Source of the DNA: Phycisphaeraceae bacterium | Lineage (GTDB): Bacteria; Planctomycetota; Phycisphaerae; Phycisphaerales; UBA1924 | Assembly (NCBI GenBank): GCA_019636675.1 | Contig: JAHBXC010000001.1 | Location: 682,001 to 746,000 of the forward strand | Direction of reading: 5' to 3' | DNA: 64,000 nucleotides | In this document: piece by piece, positions 9,568 to 16,572 of the stretch | Layout of the letters: the number at the start of each line of letters is the position of its first letter | How positions within the stretch are numbered: the first letter of the stretch is position 1 | Position numbers and translations under genes: made by a program | Notes under the pieces: generated by a model | What the model was told of the DNA's origin: nothing | Database searches by the model: none | Seen by the model: the letters and a program-made list of their open reading frames with translations, nothing else

Positions 9568-9939
9568 TCAGCCCGCGTCCGAGGCCCACGCCATCGCCTC
9601 GTCCCGGCGCCCGTCCTCGAAGGCCCGGATCTCGATGTTGGGGATGACCTTGTCGGCGAACTCGACCAGCGTTCGCATCCACTCCTTGTCCGTCACGACC
9701 GCCGCCCGCGCGAAGCGGTTCCACTCGCCCAGCTTGCTCAGCCCGTACCGCACCCGCTTGGCGATCGCGTCGGCGGTCATGTCGGAGAACCCGATCATGT
9801 CCACATACATCCCGATCCGCGGGTGGCCTCGCAGCGCGCCCTCCACGCGGTCGATGATCTGTTGATACTCGTCCGCCGTCAGCGTGCCCGTGACTCGGAA
9901 CGCCGCGACATGGCCCGGGGATGTCAGCACCTCGATCAT
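9568..9939 (-). CDS. SpoIIAA-like (STAS/SEC14-fold) protein
   Basis: 123 residues, cytoplasmic, no signal. Matches the short SpoIIAA-like family by length and pattern: an N-terminal beta-strand region VAAFRVTGTLTADEY, central PRIGMYVDMIGF and a C-terminal EIRAFEDGRRDEAMAWA. The precise role of this family is not established. RBS GAGGAG lies 8 nt before ATG. A terminator preceded by about 180 nt of potentially folded sequence lies just upstream on the same strand (10022-10250), so expression could be attenuated, or that structure could simply end the previous gene. Confidence 0.8.
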   Translation of the reverse strand: MIEVLTSPGHVAAFRVTGTLTADEYQQIIDRVEGALRGHPRIGMYVDMIGFSDMTADAIAKRVRYGLSKLGEWNRFARAAVVTDKEWMRTLVEFADKVIPNIEIRAFEDGRRDEAMAWASDAG

Positions 9940-10021
9940 GACAGTCTCCTCTGTGCGTGTGAACCGCTCGAAGACCGCCGCCCTGACGCCATGATCTTAG
10001 CCGCACACGCCCGCGCACTCC

Positions 10022-10069
10022 AAAAACAGCCGCGTGCCGCGCCCTGAGGGAAGGGGAGCGGCACGCGGC
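10022..10069 (-). terminator. Rho-independent terminator (minus strand)
   Basis: Perfect 12-bp stem, GCCGCGTGCCGC (10029-10040) with GCGGCACGCGGC (10058-10069), 17-nt loop; on the minus strand it is followed by TGTTTTTG. It ends the PEP-CTERM gene at 10262 or attenuates the SpoIIAA-like gene at 9939. Confidence 0.82.
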
Positions 10070-10250
10070 GCACAGGGAAGCATCGGCGGCAATCGGGGTC
10101 GGCGGCGGGCGGGGATCCTCTCTCCGCTTCTGGCGTTGCTTCCCGCCTACTCGGGAAAGGCCCGCCGCGTCCCCCGGGGCCATGGCCGCCGGGGATCAGG
10201 AAGGACTCCGTGATGAAAGCTCACGGAGCGTGGCAGTTCGGCCGGACAAG
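10070..10250 (-). other. Unassigned structured RNA region between PEP-CTERM gene and terminator
   Basis: Not coding. On the minus strand it holds several local inverted repeats: CTCCGTGA...TCACGGAG, GGGGACGCGGCGGGCC opposed by GGATCCCCGCCCGCC, and CCCGAG/CGGGAA segments. With the following terminator the order is gene, folded element, terminator, gene, which is the layout of a riboswitch or attenuator but also of a structured 3' UTR. I do not recognise a known riboswitch class. Confidence 0.35.
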
Positions 10251-10261
10251 CCGGTGAGTCG

Positions 10262-10981
10262 TCAGGATCGCTTGCGCCGCGACGAGATCACGCACGCCGC
10301 CAGCATCAGCGCGCCCGAGCCGGGCGTGGGGATGATGAGGAAGGTGCTCGTCAACTGGGCGTTGTCGCCAGGCGTGAGCGTGAAGGCGTTGCGGATGCCG
10401 ATCTCGCTCAGCACCGCCGGGCCGGTTTCGCCGATGAAACTCTGCGTCGGCAGGCCCGCTGTCAGCCCGGCGCCCGCGATAAACGCCTGCGGGCCGTCGT
10501 AGAGCGTGCGGACCGTTCCGCCGTCGACGAGCGCCTCATACAGCGAGGCGCCCGCGGAGTCGCGCAGCTCAGCGCCGTTGCCGGTGAAGTCGCCCACGCT
10601 GCCCGACAACGACCCGGTCATCGCGCTCGGCGCGCCGACCGGCGCCGCCGCCAACAGCACCTCGATGGAAAATGCCTGCGTCACACCCGTGAGATTGCGA
10701 AGGTTGATGTCGCTGAACACGAACGGGTCGGGATCGAGCTCGAGCTCCCACGAGCACTCCCAGTCGGCGCTCGCCCACGACCCGCTGATCCGGAACACAT
10801 CGCCCGGGCTGCGGGTCATGCTCCACGACTGCGGCTGCGACTGGGCGCTCCACGACCTGTCACCCCAGCGGATGACCAGATCCCACGCCGAGCCGCCTGC
10901 GCCCGGCTCGCTGATGCCTGCGCTCGCGACGGGCGAGACGATCGCCGCCGACGCGAGCAGAATGATCGCGCGGATACCCAT
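10262..10981 (-). CDS. Secreted PEP-CTERM-type protein, function unknown
   Basis: 239 residues. Start 10981 has GAGGAGA upstream and gives the signal peptide MGIRAIILLASAAIVSPVASA. The mature part is Trp/Ser-rich near its N-terminus, then beta-like with Gly/Ala/Thr. The C-terminus IIPTPGSGALMLAACVISSRRKRS is a variant of the Pro-x-Pro-Gly / hydrophobic / basic sorting tail. No catalytic motif is seen. Divergent from the aminotransferase at 11217; the spacer between them shows no obvious operator. Confidence 0.8.
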   Translation of the reverse strand: MGIRAIILLASAAIVSPVASAGISEPGAGGSAWDLVIRWGDRSWSAQSQPQSWSMTRSPGDVFRISGSWASADWECSWELELDPDPFVFSDINLRNLTGVTQAFSIEVLLAAAPVGAPSAMTGSLSGSVGDFTGNGAELRDSAGASLYEALVDGGTVRTLYDGPQAFIAGAGLTAGLPTQSFIGETGPAVLSEIGIRNAFTLTPGDNAQLTSTFLIIPTPGSGALMLAACVISSRRKRS

Positions 10982-11204
10982 TCGAGTCTCCTCTTCTCCG
11001 TCCACGCGGTTCCCCGCGCGGCGGCGTTCGTTGTCGGTGGGCCACATCCAGGGGAACAACCCGGGGGCGGGGGAGTCGTCGTCGCGGGCCCTCGCGTCCG
11101 ACGCGTTCAGGAAGGTGTCAACGCCGTCAGTTTTCCCGGCCCGATCGAGAACTCAAGTCTGGGGGAAACACCTGAACGAACTCTGCGCACGGTGAAGGAA
11201 CGGG

Positions 11205-11210
11205 TATGCT
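11205..11210 (+). promoter_or_regulatory. -10 box predicting a leaderless mRNA
   Basis: TATGCT ends exactly 6 nt before the ATG at 11217, so the expected +1 is the A of the start codon. No Shine-Dalgarno sequence. Confidence 0.45.
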
Positions 11211-11216
11211 CCCGCG

Positions 11217-12389
11217 ATGTCGACCGCGAAACGCCTCGTCCCCTTCGGCACCACCATCTTCACCGAGATGACAGCGCTCGCGCAGAAGCATCAGGCCGTC
11301 AACCTCGGCCAGGGCTTCCCCGACTTCGAGGGCCCCTCGTTCGTCAAGGACGCCGCCGTCGACGCGCTGCGCACCAAGCCCAACCAGTACGCCCCCCTCG
11401 CCGGCGTGCCCGAACTCACCGGCGCGATCGCGTCGCTCTGGACGCGCGAGACCGGCCTCGCGTGCGACCCGCGCACGGATGTCACCGTCACCGCCGGCGC
11501 GACGGAAGCCATCGCCGCCGCGATGCTCGGGCTCGTGAACCCCGGCGACGAGGCGATCCTCTTCGAGCCCTACTACGACTCCTACCGCGCGTGCGTCGCG
11601 ATGGCCGGTGGCACGCCCCGATTCGTCACGCTGCGCGCCCCCGACTTCCGCTTCGACGAAGCAGCGCTCCGCGCCGCGTTCACCGATCGCACGAAGCTCG
11701 TCCTCGTCAACACGCCGCACAACCCCACGGGGCGCGTCTTCTCGCGCGCCGAGCTCGAGCAGATCGCGCGCCTCTGCGTCGAGCACGACGCCATCGCGAT
11801 CACCGACGAGGTCTACGAGCGCCTCGTCTTCGAGGGCGAGCACCTGCGCCTCGCGACGCTGCCCGGCATGGCCGAGCGCACGCTCACGATCTCATCGCTC
11901 GGCAAAACCTTCTCGCTCACCGGCTGGAAGACCGGCTGGTCGGTCGGGCCCGAGCCCCTCACCCGCGCCGTGCGCGCCGCGCACCAGTTCCTTACCTTCG
12001 CCGTCGCCACGCCCCTCCAGCGCGCCGCCGCCGTCGCGCTCGGATCGCCGCCGTCGTTCTACGACGAACTCAGCGCAACCTTCCGTGCCAAGCGCGACGC
12101 GCTCTGCGACGCGCTGCACACGATCGGCTTCCGAGTCAGCGTGCCGCAGGGCGGGTACTTCGTGATGGCCGACTTCTCGACGCTCGATCTCTCGCGCCTG
12201 GGCCTCGCGCAGGGCGCGGACGATGTCGCGTTCTGCAAAGCGCTGGTCGAGCGCGTCGGCGTCGCGGCCATCCCACCGAGTTTCTTCTACGAGCACAAGG
12301 CCGAAGGCCGCACCCTCGCCCGCTTCGCGTTCTGCAAACGCGACGAAACCATCACCGAAGCCGTGAAGCGCCTCACCGCGCTGCGCTAA
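11217..12389 (+). CDS. Class I/II PLP aminotransferase (methionine/kynurenine aminotransferase-like)
   Basis: 390 residues, full-length fold-type I aminotransferase. Seen: substrate and cofactor motifs NLGQGFPDFEGP near the N-terminus, YAPLAGVPELTGAIA, VNTPHNPTGRV, ITDEVYERLVF, and the PLP Schiff-base lysine in SSLGKTFSLTGWKTGW. This pattern is closest to the YbdL/kynurenine-oxoglutarate transaminase subgroup, which uses methionine or aromatic/kynurenine donors; the exact substrate is inference. Monocistronic, probably leaderless. Confidence 0.9.
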   Translation: MSTAKRLVPFGTTIFTEMTALAQKHQAVNLGQGFPDFEGPSFVKDAAVDALRTKPNQYAPLAGVPELTGAIASLWTRETGLACDPRTDVTVTAGATEAIAAAMLGLVNPGDEAILFEPYYDSYRACVAMAGGTPRFVTLRAPDFRFDEAALRAAFTDRTKLVLVNTPHNPTGRVFSRAELEQIARLCVEHDAIAITDEVYERLVFEGEHLRLATLPGMAERTLTISSLGKTFSLTGWKTGWSVGPEPLTRAVRAAHQFLTFAVATPLQRAAAVALGSPPSFYDELSATFRAKRDALCDALHTIGFRVSVPQGGYFVMADFSTLDLSRLGLAQGADDVAFCKALVERVGVAAIPPSFFYEHKAEGRTLARFAFCKRDETITEAVKRLTALR

Positions 12390-12439
12390 CTCTTCCCCTT
12401 CTTCCTGCTCCCTCCTCCCTATTCCCCGCTCCCTCTCCG

Positions 12440-12468
12440 CCTCGTGCCCCGTGCCCAATGCCTTCCCC
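12440..12468. repeat. CTCGTGCCCCGTGCC dispersed repeat, copy 1
   Basis: About 30 nt reading CCTCGTGCCCCGTGCC then CAATGCCTTCCCC. Related copies lie at 30765-30795, 36371-36396 and 63853-63886, each in intergenic sequence next to CT-rich tracts. Confidence 0.7.
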
Positions 12469-12740
12469 AAAAAAACAGCCCCGGCGAGCGGTGCTCACCG
12501 GGGCCTGCAGTGCCTATCGAAACATAGGGGTCTGCCGGGCTGCGCATGCGCGAGCCCCGTCGGGTGCGTCAGTTGCGCAGCCCCTTGGTACAGTCATACT
12601 TCACTGGATCACCTCCTTCAGAAAGAGCCACGCCGGCCGTCGCGAGGGTGTACTCCCTCGCCGCCGGACTCCTTCTCCCAGGACCGTCGCCCTGGGCACA
12701 TCGCCCGCGAGTGAATCGCGGTCGTCGCGGGGCGTTTCGC
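12469..12740 (-). ncRNA. Candidate structured transcript with 15-nt complement to the 16S rRNA 3' tail
   Basis: This 484-bp gap (12390-12873) has no normal gene. On the minus strand it carries, in order, hairpins CCGCG/CGCGG and CGAGGG/CCCTCG, then AAGGAGGTGATCCAG (complement of 12604-12618), exactly complementary to the 3' end of bacterial 16S rRNA, then a 10-bp stem (12537-12546 with 12574-12583), a small hairpin CCTAT/ATAGG (12513-12528), and a terminator (stem 12479-12503, seven T at 12475-12469). The terminator supports transcription on this strand. Whether it is a small RNA, a leader peptide mRNA or a ribosome-binding decoy is unknown. 5' end not determined. Confidence 0.45.
12569..12604 (-). 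CDS. Possible 11-residue peptide under an extended Shine-Dalgarno sequence
   Basis: GTG start at 12604 lies 7 nt after GGAGG of the 15-nt anti-16S sequence, ideal spacing, and reads MKYDCTKGLRN then TGA. An alternative ATG in another frame 5 nt downstream gives about 27 residues. There is no homology that I recognise; the peptide may be incidental to an RNA function. Confidence 0.25.
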   Translation of the reverse strand: MKYDCTKGLRN

Positions 12741-12873
12741 GCTGGTTCGGACGGGTTCTCCGACCGGCCGTTTCGCGAGCGCGCACCGCGATGTCAGCAT
12801 GACATTTTTCGGCCAAAGTGCAAGGCAGGTTGCACAGAATCTGCGCGAAAAATCCGCGCCGAATCCCCCACCC

Positions 12874-13737
12874 TCACACACGCCCCGGCGACGCCGACAC
12901 GCCCCGAACGCCCGCGGCCCACGACGCCGCGTACAGCAGCGTCAGCACGCCCACGATGCTCGCGCCCGGGGGAAGGTCCAGCTCGAAACTCAGCACCAAG
13001 CCCAGCGCCACGCCCAGCACCGCCGCCACGCCAGACACCACAAACACGGCGCCGAGTCTGCGGCTCAACCGCAGCGCGATCGCGCCCGGCAGCACCAGCA
13101 GCGCCGTCGCCAGAATCACCCCCGCCAGTTTCATCGCCGTCACGATCGCGACCGCCAGCAGCGTGAGCATCAGCACACGCACCGCGCCCGTGCGCACGCC
13201 CGCGCTCTGGGCGCCCGTCTCGTCGAACGCCCAGAACAGCAGGCGCCTCCTCGTGCACCACACCACGCCCAATGACGCCGCCGCCACGGCGCACGCGATC
13301 GCCGCGTCGGCGCGCGACACCGTGATGATCGAGCCGAACAGCAGCCCCTCCCAGCTCGGCGGCGCCCCCGCCCCGGGGTTCCGCGCGCGCAGCGCGAGCA
13401 GCATCGCCCCCAGCGCCATCGACGCGACCAGAAAGATCCCGATGATCGTGTCGGCGCGCGTCTCGCGGTTCCTCGACAAGTACGCCACGCCGATCGCCGA
13501 CGCGACGCAGAACGCCGCCGTCGCGCCGAAGGTCGCCGCCGCGCCCAATCCCAGGAACGCCGCGAGCCCGACGCCCCCGAACGCCGCGTGGCTCACGCCC
13601 TGACCGATGAACGCCATCCGCTTGATCACCACGAACACCGACAGCGCCGCGCACAGCCCCGCGATCGCCAGGCCCGCCACCACGCCCGGCGCGAAGAGCC
13701 CGGCGCTTTCGCCCGTGAGCATCTCGATCGTGCGCAT
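12874..13737 (-). CDS. znuB: Zinc/manganese ABC transporter permease
   Basis: 287 residues, ABC-3 family membrane subunit with about eight hydrophobic helices. Seen: the cytoplasmic coupling segment VIKRMAFIGQGVSHAAFGGVG, and MKLAGVILATALLVLPGA near the C-terminus, both characteristic of ZnuB/MntB proteins. The start at 13737 overlaps the stop of the ATPase gene by one base (TGATG), so the two are translationally coupled. The periplasmic binding protein (ZnuA-like) is not in the window. Confidence 0.9.
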   Translation of the reverse strand: MRTIEMLTGESAGLFAPGVVAGLAIAGLCAALSVFVVIKRMAFIGQGVSHAAFGGVGLAAFLGLGAAATFGATAAFCVASAIGVAYLSRNRETRADTIIGIFLVASMALGAMLLALRARNPGAGAPPSWEGLLFGSIITVSRADAAIACAVAAASLGVVWCTRRRLLFWAFDETGAQSAGVRTGAVRVLMLTLLAVAIVTAMKLAGVILATALLVLPGAIALRLSRRLGAVFVVSGVAAVLGVALGLVLSFELDLPPGASIVGVLTLLYAASWAAGVRGVSASPGRV

Positions 13738-14603
13738 CAGACGCCCCCCCCACGCGACTCGCCGCGCCCGTGCGAACACCCACAGTCGTGCGACTTCGGC
13801 GCATCGTCCGGCATCGGGCACTCGCTCGCCGCGTGCGCGTGCAGGTGGACATCACCGAACACACCCTCCACACCGTGCGTGAACACCTCCGCCAGAACCT
13901 GCGGCGTCAGCCCGCCCGGCGCATCGTGGAAGTGCAGCGTCCTCGCCAGACACGCCACCCGGTCACACCCAGCCGCGATCGCGCGGATGTCGTGACTCAC
14001 GATCACCACCGCGATGCTCGGCGCACGCTTCCGAAGCGTGTCGAGCAGTTCGGCGAACCGCGCCTGGCCCTCGGCGTCCACGCCCACCGTCGGCTCGTCG
14101 AGCAGCAGCAACTCCGCGCTCCGCGCGATCGCCCGCGCGATCAGCGTCCGCTGGATCTGGCCCCCCGACAGCGTGCCGATCTGCCTGTCGGCGAACGCCT
14201 CACCCCCCACCATCGACAGCGCCTCCGCCGCGCGACGCTTCGAGTCCCGCGAGACCCGCCTCCACCCCGGCTCGCGCAGGGCCGCGGCCAACTCAACCGC
14301 CTGCCTCGCGCTCACCGGGAAATCCAGTTCCGCCGAGACCTTCTGAGGGAGCGCCCCCACCCGCCCCAGCCGGCGCGCATCGGCCGGCTCTGTCCCCAGC
14401 GTCTCCACCCGCCCGGCCGTGGGCTTCAGCAGCCCCAGCGCGAGTTTCAGCAGCGTCGACTTCCCCCCGCCGTTCGGCCCGATCACGCCCAGCCGCTCGC
14501 CCGGCTCGACCCGCAGCGAGATGTCGCGCAGCGCCGGCGCACCCCCGGACGCCCCGGGATAGGCGAAGGAGACATTCTCGAAAACCAGCGCGGGGCCGGG
14601 CAT
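13737..14603 (-). CDS. znuC: Zinc/manganese ABC transporter ATP-binding protein with metal-binding tail
   Basis: 288 residues. Walker A GPNGGGKST, signature LSGGQ, Walker B LLLLDEPTVG and the switch His in VIVSHD are intact. The C-terminal 40 residues are unusual: a HLHAHAASEC and SHDCGCSH segment rich in His and Cys, suggesting zinc sensing or binding next to the transporter. Start 14603 gives MPGPALVFENVSFAYPG as in the family; a long upstream in-frame extension is antisense to the FAD gene and rejected. Pairs with znuB downstream. No Zur box was recognised in the 100-bp divergent promoter region. Confidence 0.9.
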   Translation of the reverse strand: MPGPALVFENVSFAYPGASGGAPALRDISLRVEPGERLGVIGPNGGGKSTLLKLALGLLKPTAGRVETLGTEPADARRLGRVGALPQKVSAELDFPVSARQAVELAAALREPGWRRVSRDSKRRAAEALSMVGGEAFADRQIGTLSGGQIQRTLIARAIARSAELLLLDEPTVGVDAEGQARFAELLDTLRKRAPSIAVVIVSHDIRAIAAGCDRVACLARTLHFHDAPGGLTPQVLAEVFTHGVEGVFGDVHLHAHAASECPMPDDAPKSHDCGCSHGRGESRGGGV

Positions 14604-14689
14604 AGGTGGAGTGTCCGCGTGCCGGGGCGCCGTGTCCAATCGCCGGGACCCGTGAGCACACAGCCCCTCGAAGTCGGTCGCCGGTGTTC

Positions 14690-14695
14690 TAGACT
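14690..14695 (+). promoter_or_regulatory. -10 box predicting a leaderless mRNA
   Basis: TAGACT ends 8 nt before the ATG at 14704, with no Shine-Dalgarno sequence between. Confidence 0.35.
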
Positions 14696-14703
14696 CGCAC
14701 CCC

Positions 14704-16323
14704 ATGCTCCGACTGACGGAAATCCGGCTCCCGCTCGACCACCCGCCCGAGGCCATCGCCCGGGCCGCCGCCGCGCGCCTGCGCATCCCCCCCGCCGACC
14801 TGCTGTCCTGCACCGTCTTCCGGCGCGCGCACGACGCGCGCAAGCAGCACGCGATCAAACTGATCTACTCGCTCGATGTCGAGGTCAACGACGAAGCCGG
14901 CGTCCTCCGCCGCTTCGCCAACGACACCACCGTCAGGCCAACCCCCGACATCGAGTACAAGTTCGTCGCCCGCGCGCCCGCGAACACCTCCGTGCGCCCC
15001 CTCGTCATCGGCGCCGGTCCCTGCGGCCTGTTCGCCGCCCTCCTCCTCGCCCAGATGGGCTTCAAGCCCATCATCCTCGAACGGGGCAAGGTCGTCCGCG
15101 AACGCACCAAAGACACCTGGGGATTCTGGCGCAAATCCCTCCTCAACACCGAATCCAATGTCCAGTACGGCGAGGGCGGCGCCGGCACCTTCTCCGACGG
15201 CAAACTCTACAGCCAGATCAAAGACCCGCGACACCTCGGGCGCAAGGTCCTCACCGAGTTCGTCAAGGCCGAAGCGCCGCCCGAAATCCTCACCGAAGCA
15301 CACCCCCACATCGGCACCTTCCGCCTCGTCAAGATGGTCGAGAACATGCGCGCGACCATCGAATCGCTCGGGGGCGAGTACCGATTCGAGAGCCGCGTCG
15401 TCGACCTCGACATCGAAACCAATCCGGACGGCTCGCGCCAGATCCGCGGCGTCGTCCTCGACAGCGGCGAGCGCATCGCCTCCGACCATGTCGTCCTCGC
15501 CGTCGGACACAGTTCGCGCGACACCTTCCAGATGCTCCACGACCGCGGCGTACACATCGAGGCCAAGCCCTTCTCCATCGGGTTCCGCATCGAACACCCC
15601 CAGTCGCTCATCGACGCCGCCCGGTTCGGCCCCAGCGCCGGGCACCCCATCCTCGGGGCCGCCGACTACAAACTCGTCCACCACGCCAGCAACGGGCGCG
15701 ATGTGTACAGTTTTTGCATGTGCCCGGGCGGCACCGTCGTCGCCGCGACCTCCGAGGAGGGGCGCGTCGTGACCAACGGCATGAGCCAGTACTCGCGCGC
15801 CGAGCGCAACGCCAACTCCGGCATCGTCGTGGGCATCACGCCCGAGGTCGATTACCCGGGAGGCCCCCTCGCCGGCATCGCGTTCCAGCGCAAGTGGGAA
15901 TCCGCCGCGTTCGTCGCCGGGGGCAGCGACTACTCCGCCCCGGCCCAGCGCGTGGGCGACTTCCTCGAGGGTCGCCCCAGCACAACGCTCGGCAGCGTCA
16001 TCCCCTCGTACAAGCCGGGCGTCCGCCCCACCGACCTCACCCCCTGCGTCCCCGAGTACGCCACCGTCGCCATCCGCGAAGCCCTCACCAAGTTCGGCCG
16101 CCAGATCCGCGGCTACGACATGGACGACGCCGTCCTCACCGGCGTCGAGACCCGGACCTCCTCCCCCGTCCGCATCACGCGCGACGAGACCTTCCAGAGT
16201 CTCAACACCCGGGGGCTCTTCCCCGCCGGCGAGGGCGCCGGCTACGCCGGAGGCATCCTCTCGGCGGGCGTGGACGGGATCAAGGTGGCGGAGGCGGTGG
16301 CGCGGAGTGTGGCGGAGGGGTGA
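14704..16323 (+). CDS. FAD-dependent dehydrogenase (COG2509-like)
   Basis: 539 residues. A small N-terminal domain of about 95 residues (HDARKQHAIKLIYSLDVEV) precedes a Rossmann FAD-binding motif VIGAGPCGLFAALLLAQ and the family-typical ESNVQYGEGGAGTFSDGKL. The C-terminal FAD motif is FPAGEGAGYAGGILSAGVDG. This is a widespread family of unknown substrate, distantly related to BaiN/HI0933-type flavoproteins. It is cytoplasmic and stands alone. The G+C content is like the rest of the chromosome, in contrast with the gene that follows. Confidence 0.88.
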   Translation: MLRLTEIRLPLDHPPEAIARAAAARLRIPPADLLSCTVFRRAHDARKQHAIKLIYSLDVEVNDEAGVLRRFANDTTVRPTPDIEYKFVARAPANTSVRPLVIGAGPCGLFAALLLAQMGFKPIILERGKVVRERTKDTWGFWRKSLLNTESNVQYGEGGAGTFSDGKLYSQIKDPRHLGRKVLTEFVKAEAPPEILTEAHPHIGTFRLVKMVENMRATIESLGGEYRFESRVVDLDIETNPDGSRQIRGVVLDSGERIASDHVVLAVGHSSRDTFQMLHDRGVHIEAKPFSIGFRIEHPQSLIDAARFGPSAGHPILGAADYKLVHHASNGRDVYSFCMCPGGTVVAATSEEGRVVTNGMSQYSRAERNANSGIVVGITPEVDYPGGPLAGIAFQRKWESAAFVAGGSDYSAPAQRVGDFLEGRPSTTLGSVIPSYKPGVRPTDLTPCVPEYATVAIREALTKFGRQIRGYDMDDAVLTGVETRTSSPVRITRDETFQSLNTRGLFPAGEGAGYAGGILSAGVDGIKVAEAVARSVAEG

Positions 16324-16572
16324 ACGCGAAATTCAGCATTAACGCATCCAGCCCGGCGCACATGCCAAGAGGGTAAGCGCCTCTGCGATCATCATGATTT
16401 CAAAAACCTGCGGCCAAAAAGAACGACATGTCGAGAGGCTCCACCCCTCCGACAAACGCGGGAGTCGTGCCGGCGGAAAGGGCCGACACTGGCGGGTCTG
16501 CACGGCAGAAATCGGCTACACTGCGGTCGATTCGGGAGCAGACCGAGAGGGGGAGGCTGTGCGGCTCCGAAC

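Noticed and set aside
12604..12618. 16S rRNA 3' end match on the plus strand
   Set aside because: Only 15 nt match; no upstream 16S helix 45 or other rRNA sequence, so there is no rRNA gene.
12618..12881. Minus-strand small ORFs overlapping the structured RNA candidate
   Set aside because: Arg-rich composition, no RBS at their starts, and no conserved features; the region is better explained as RNA structure.
16324..16572. A small gene or integrase upstream of the helicase-nuclease
   Set aside because: Short overlapping frames only, no RBS, no recognisable motif; probably promoter and junction DNA.
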